A program made the position numbers and the translations under genes. This document shows, in pieces, positions 6,643 through 8,800 of a stretch of 8,800 bases of DNA (within the stretch, counting starts at the first letter, position 1; every line of letters starts with the position of its first letter). A model generated the notes under the pieces. It was not told the DNA's origin. It did not search any database and saw only the letters and a program-made list of their open reading frames with translations. Source of the DNA: JAZDMK01 sp043800975 (GTDB taxonomy: Bacteria; Bacteroidota; Bacteroidia; Bacteroidales; JAHJDW01); NCBI GenBank assembly GCA_043800975.1, contig JAZDMK010000081.1:1-8800 (forward strand). Direction: 5' to 3'.

Positions 6643-6672
6643 TTGCTATTTCCTAAATAAAGCGTAAATTTG
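6643..6672 (+). promoter_or_regulatory. Bacteroidota-type promoter of the HU gene
   Basis: CTTG with core TTG at 6643-6645 is followed after 19 bp by TAAATTTG (6665-6672), a perfect TAnnTTTG -7 box. Transcription would begin near 6677, giving about 40 nt of leader before ATG 6717. This is one of the two best promoters in the window, fitting a highly expressed gene. Confidence 0.7.
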
Positions 6673-6716
6673 CTTCGTTAACTAACCCATTTATTAACTA
6701 ATTACATTTTTTCAAC

Positions 6717-6989
6717 ATGAACAAAGCTGAATTAATAGAAGCAATGGCTGGTGAAGCCAAAATGACAAAAGCTGATGCTCGCAAAGCACTTGACGCTTTC
6801 ATCGCATCAACAACTAAATCTTTGAAAAAAGGCGAAAGAGTAGCTCTCGTTGGTTTCGGTACATTCGGAATTGCAAAACGTCAGGCTCGTAAAGGCCGTA
6901 ACCCACAGACTGGCAAAGAAATCAAAATCGCTGCTAAGAAAGTGGTTAAATTCAAAGCTGGTAGCGACCTTGCTTCGAAAGTTAAGTAA
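6717..6989 (+). CDS. HU-family DNA-binding protein
   Basis: This 90-residue histone-like nucleoid protein bends and coats DNA as a dimer. The N-terminal helices are MNKAELIEAMA...MTKADARKALDAFI (1-29), then the saddle strand GERVALVGFGTFGIAKR (39-55), the DNA-binding arm QARKGRNPQTGKEIKI (56-71) with the intercalating proline P63, and the final helix KVVKFKAGSDLASKV. Every conserved element is present and the length is exact for HU. Codons favour GCT and CGT more than the neighbours do, consistent with strong expression. The gene is monocistronic by its own promoter and terminator. The organism may carry other HU/IHF copies, so a hup or ihf symbol is not assigned. Confidence 0.96.
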   Translation: MNKAELIEAMAGEAKMTKADARKALDAFIASTTKSLKKGERVALVGFGTFGIAKRQARKGRNPQTGKEIKIAAKKVVKFKAGSDLASKVK

Positions 6990-7010
6990 GCTTAGCTTCT
7001 TAAAGAAAAG

Positions 7011-7035
7011 GGCTCCTGACGGAGCCTTTTTTTTT
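7011..7035 (+). terminator. Intrinsic terminator of the HU gene
   Basis: Stem GGCTCC (7011-7016) and GGAGCC (7021-7026), with tetraloop TGAC and an uninterrupted run of nine Ts (7027-7035), lies 21 bp after the HU stop. A-rich sequence just 5' of the stem can extend pairing into the Ts. This is a textbook rho-independent terminator. Confidence 0.92.
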
Positions 7036-7063
7036 GCACTTTGTTTTTTATCCCCTACTTTTA
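7033..7063 (+). promoter_or_regulatory. Candidate promoter of the ureohydrolase-trmH operon, overlapping the HU terminator
   Basis: TTTG at 7033-7036 uses the last Ts of the HU terminator as its -33 element; 19 bp later TACTTTTA (7056-7063) matches TAnnTTTG except the last base. Transcription would begin near 7068, leaving only about 11 nt before ATG 7079. Confidence 0.5.
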
Positions 7064-7078
7064 TCAAAAATTTCTATC

Positions 7079-8086
7079 ATGTTTAATCCTGATGCACCTG
7101 GTTTACGTAACGGAAATATTTTCGGATTTCCTTTTGATGCCGAAAATGCCGGTATCATTCTTATTCCAGTACCCTGGGATGTTACTTCATCTTACAGTTC
7201 TGGTGCTTCTTCGGGTCCGGATGCAATCCTGAAAGCCTCGCCACAACTCGATTTCTTCGATCCTTCCTTTCCTGAAGCTTGGAAAAAAGGAATTCACATG
7301 ATCCCGCTATCAGCTGATATCACAGAGAAAAATAAATACTTCCGTCAAATGGCAGAAGAACATATTTCTATTGTTGAATCCGGCAAAGAACTTTCCGAAT
7401 TTAATAAAAAAAATCTGGATGACATCAATAACGCTTGTTCTGGGTTAAATCAGGATATTTTTTCACAATCAAAAAAACATATCAGTAATAAAAAGATGGT
7501 TGGTGTTGTTGGCGGTGACCACAGTGTTTCATTGGGATTGGTAAAAGCACTGGCTGAGCAGCATTCATCATTCGGAATTCTTCATTTTGATGCACATGCC
7601 GATTTAAGGAATGCTTTTGAAGGTTTTACTTTTTCTCATGCATCTGCCCTTTTCAATATGCTTTCAATATCATCTGTAAAAAAGCTTATACAGGTCGGAA
7701 TCCGTGATTACTGTAATGAAGAGCAACAAAGGATTTATTCTTCCAATGATAAAATCATTGCATTCGACGCACGCAATATCCATCGCTTGATCTTCGAAAA
7801 CACTTCATGGGCAAGTATTTGCAATGAAATTTTAGATGCACTTCCTGAAAATATTTATATCAGTTTTGATATTGATGTATTAAATCCATCCTGCTGTCCT
7901 AACACCGGTACACCTGTTCCAGGTGGGCTTTCCTACGAAATGACCACGTATCTTCTGGATCGGGCCGGTAAAGAAAAAAATATCATCGGTTTTGATTTAT
8001 GTGAAGTAACTCCGGGGAAGGAAAGTGAACTGGATGCCAATATCGGTGCACGAATCCTCTATAAACTCTGTTGCATTTCTGCTTAA
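7079..8086 (+). CDS. Arginase/agmatinase/formimidoylglutamase-family ureohydrolase
   Basis: This 335-residue binuclear manganese hydrolase cleaves guanidino-type substrates to release urea (or formamide for formimidoylglutamase). All six metal ligands are readable: H148 in GGDHS, D171, H173 and D175 in HFDAHADLR, and D264 and D266 in SFDIDVLNP. The N-terminal signature is IPVPWDVTSSYSSGASSGPDAI (29-50), and GFDLCEVTPG is the family's late motif. An extra stretch between residues 80 and 140 (about 60 residues, charged) separates the first strand from GGDHS and is longer than in typical agmatinase. Substrate cannot be assigned; agmatinase-like is the best guess, with formimidoylglutamase less likely. 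ATG 7079 is chosen because the upstream TTG at 7034 lies inside the HU terminator. The trmH-like gene follows 5 bp after its stop. Confidence 0.9.
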   Translation: MFNPDAPGLRNGNIFGFPFDAENAGIILIPVPWDVTSSYSSGASSGPDAILKASPQLDFFDPSFPEAWKKGIHMIPLSADITEKNKYFRQMAEEHISIVESGKELSEFNKKNLDDINNACSGLNQDIFSQSKKHISNKKMVGVVGGDHSVSLGLVKALAEQHSSFGILHFDAHADLRNAFEGFTFSHASALFNMLSISSVKKLIQVGIRDYCNEEQQRIYSSNDKIIAFDARNIHRLIFENTSWASICNEILDALPENIYISFDIDVLNPSCCPNTGTPVPGGLSYEMTTYLLDRAGKEKNIIGFDLCEVTPGKESELDANIGARILYKLCCISA

Positions 8087-8091
8087 TAATT

Positions 8092-8769
8092 ATGAAATCA
8101 CCCAACAGAAAAGATAGAATTGATTTTCTGAAACCCTTTATCACTGAAGAAAGGCTTGAGAAAATCATACACCATGTGCAATATCGCACCCGCCATATTA
8201 CTGTTGTTATTGAAGATGTGTTTCAACCCCATAATGCCAGTGCTGTTCTCCGATCCTGCGACTGCTTTGGTGTGCAGGATGTTCATATTATTGAAAATAA
8301 AAATCAGTACCAGGTAAATCAGGATGTTGCTCTTGGATCAGCGCAGTGGCTTTCGCTTCATACATATAACAAATCAGAAAATAATACAAACGATTGTTTT
8401 CAAAATTTAAGGAAAAAGGGTTATCGAATCATAGCAACTACACCCCATGCCAATGATATTGTATTGCAGGATTTTGATGTAAGTACGCCTTTTGCTCTGG
8501 TTTTTGGAACAGAAAAAGACGGGCTTTCATCGTTTGCCATTGAAAATGCTGATTCCTGTATTAAAATTCCTATGTATGGATTTACCGAAAGCCTTAATAT
8601 ATCAGTGTCTGCTGCCATTTGCCTGCATTTTTTAACAATGAAAATAAGGTCTGAAGTCAAGCAATGGTCGATCAATTTTGAAGAACAGGAAGCCCTTATT
8701 CTGGAATGGCTGCATTGCAGTATTAAACATTCGGATGTGCTTGAAAGGGAATTCGAGAAAAATTTCTGA
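8092..8769 (+). CDS. trmH: TrmH-family (SPOUT) tRNA/rRNA 2'-O-methyltransferase, probably tRNA Gm18
   Basis: This 225-residue SPOUT methyltransferase transfers a methyl group from S-adenosylmethionine to a ribose 2'-OH. Motif 1 is PHNASAVLRSCDCFGVQDVHII (46-67) with the conserved N48 and catalytic R54, motif 2 is ALVFGTEKDGLS (135-146) and motif 3 is ESLNISVSAAICL (166-178) with N169, together forming the trefoil-knot cofactor site. The N-terminal helix and the C-terminal helical tail (about 190-225) fit the TrmH (SpoU) subgroup that makes Gm18 in tRNA, rather than the RlmB group, which carries an N-terminal L30e-like domain absent here. Exact target is inferred. ATG 8092 is preferred over the in-frame TTG at 8071, which would overlap the ureohydrolase stop. 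Operon with the upstream gene is likely from the 5-bp gap. Confidence 0.9.
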   Translation: MKSPNRKDRIDFLKPFITEERLEKIIHHVQYRTRHITVVIEDVFQPHNASAVLRSCDCFGVQDVHIIENKNQYQVNQDVALGSAQWLSLHTYNKSENNTNDCFQNLRKKGYRIIATTPHANDIVLQDFDVSTPFALVFGTEKDGLSSFAIENADSCIKIPMYGFTESLNISVSAAICLHFLTMKIRSEVKQWSINFEEQEALILEWLHCSIKHSDVLEREFEKNF

Positions 8770-8800
8770 GCACTGCAGGCAGTTTGAGAGAGTTATTTGC

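Noticed and set aside
6807..7067. Antisense open frame across the HU gene and terminator
   Set aside because: A shadow of the conserved HU coding sequence; the protein is low-complexity and resembles no family.
7034..7078. TTG start adding 15 residues to the ureohydrolase
   Set aside because: It lies inside the HU terminator T-run and upstream of the likely transcription start; ATG 7079 is a better start.
8071..8091. TTG start adding 7 residues to the TrmH-like protein
   Set aside because: It overlaps the end of the ureohydrolase gene and adds no conserved sequence; ATG 8092 is preferred.
8771..8784. ACTGC/GCAGT inverted repeat after trmH as a terminator
   Set aside because: The loop would be only two bases and there is no T-run; the window ends too soon to judge what follows.
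1..8800. A defence island, mobile element, CRISPR array or biosynthetic cluster
   Set aside because: No nuclease/toxin pairing, transposase, integrase, phase-variation structure, regularly spaced repeat array or pathway cluster is visible. The genes are mostly housekeeping in ordinary operons.

Overview
The window looks like a chromosomal segment of a member of the Bacteroidota. The evidence is the low-GC, A-rich DNA, very weak or absent Shine-Dalgarno sequences, several promoters of the Bacteroidota type (TTTG, 18-19 bp, then TAnnTTTG), and a gene content typical of the phylum: an HU-family protein, a RecF/DUF721 pair, a membrane-anchored TPR protein next to ribH, and a secreted protein with no relative that I can name outright. 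No tRNA, rRNA, insertion sequence, phage gene or CRISPR array is visible. Codon use and base composition look uniform, so nothing points to recent transfer. The genus cannot be fixed from the sequence alone.

Layout. Positions 1-1682 (+) form a tight unit: the 3' end of an envelope-type gene, a stand-alone DEDDh exonuclease with an ExoX-like C-terminus, and an FAHD1-like fumarylacetoacetase-fold enzyme, with gaps of only 2-4 bp. A convergent hairpin at 1687-1704 separates it from the minus-strand block 1726-4176. That block is read recF, then a DciA-like DUF721 gene (stop and start share one base), then a secreted protein that has its own promoter at the 3' end of the dciA-like gene. A 125-bp divergent region rich in short repeats (4177-4301) leads to a second plus-strand operon, 4302-6493: the TPR membrane protein, ribH (riboflavin synthesis) and fmt (initiator Met-tRNA formylation). 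A 223-bp spacer with a good promoter leads to a strongly expressed-looking HU gene with a clear intrinsic terminator. The next promoter appears to begin inside that terminator's T-run and drives an arginase/agmatinase-family gene followed 5 bp later by a TrmH-type rRNA/tRNA 2'-O-methyltransferase.

How the genes fit together. Most are housekeeping genes: DNA repair and replication (exonuclease, RecF, DciA, HU), translation (Fmt, TrmH-like), cofactor synthesis (RibH) and small-molecule metabolism (FAHD1-like, ureohydrolase). I found no convincing new defence, mobile or biosynthetic system. The least explained item is the secreted protein at 1726-2715, which has a duplicated beta-rich module, a HEAT-like helical segment and a C-terminal domain resembling PA-IL/LecA-type beta-sandwiches. 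The other points worth attention are regulatory: the repeats in the recF promoter region, the phased repeats upstream of HU, and the terminator/promoter overlap after HU.
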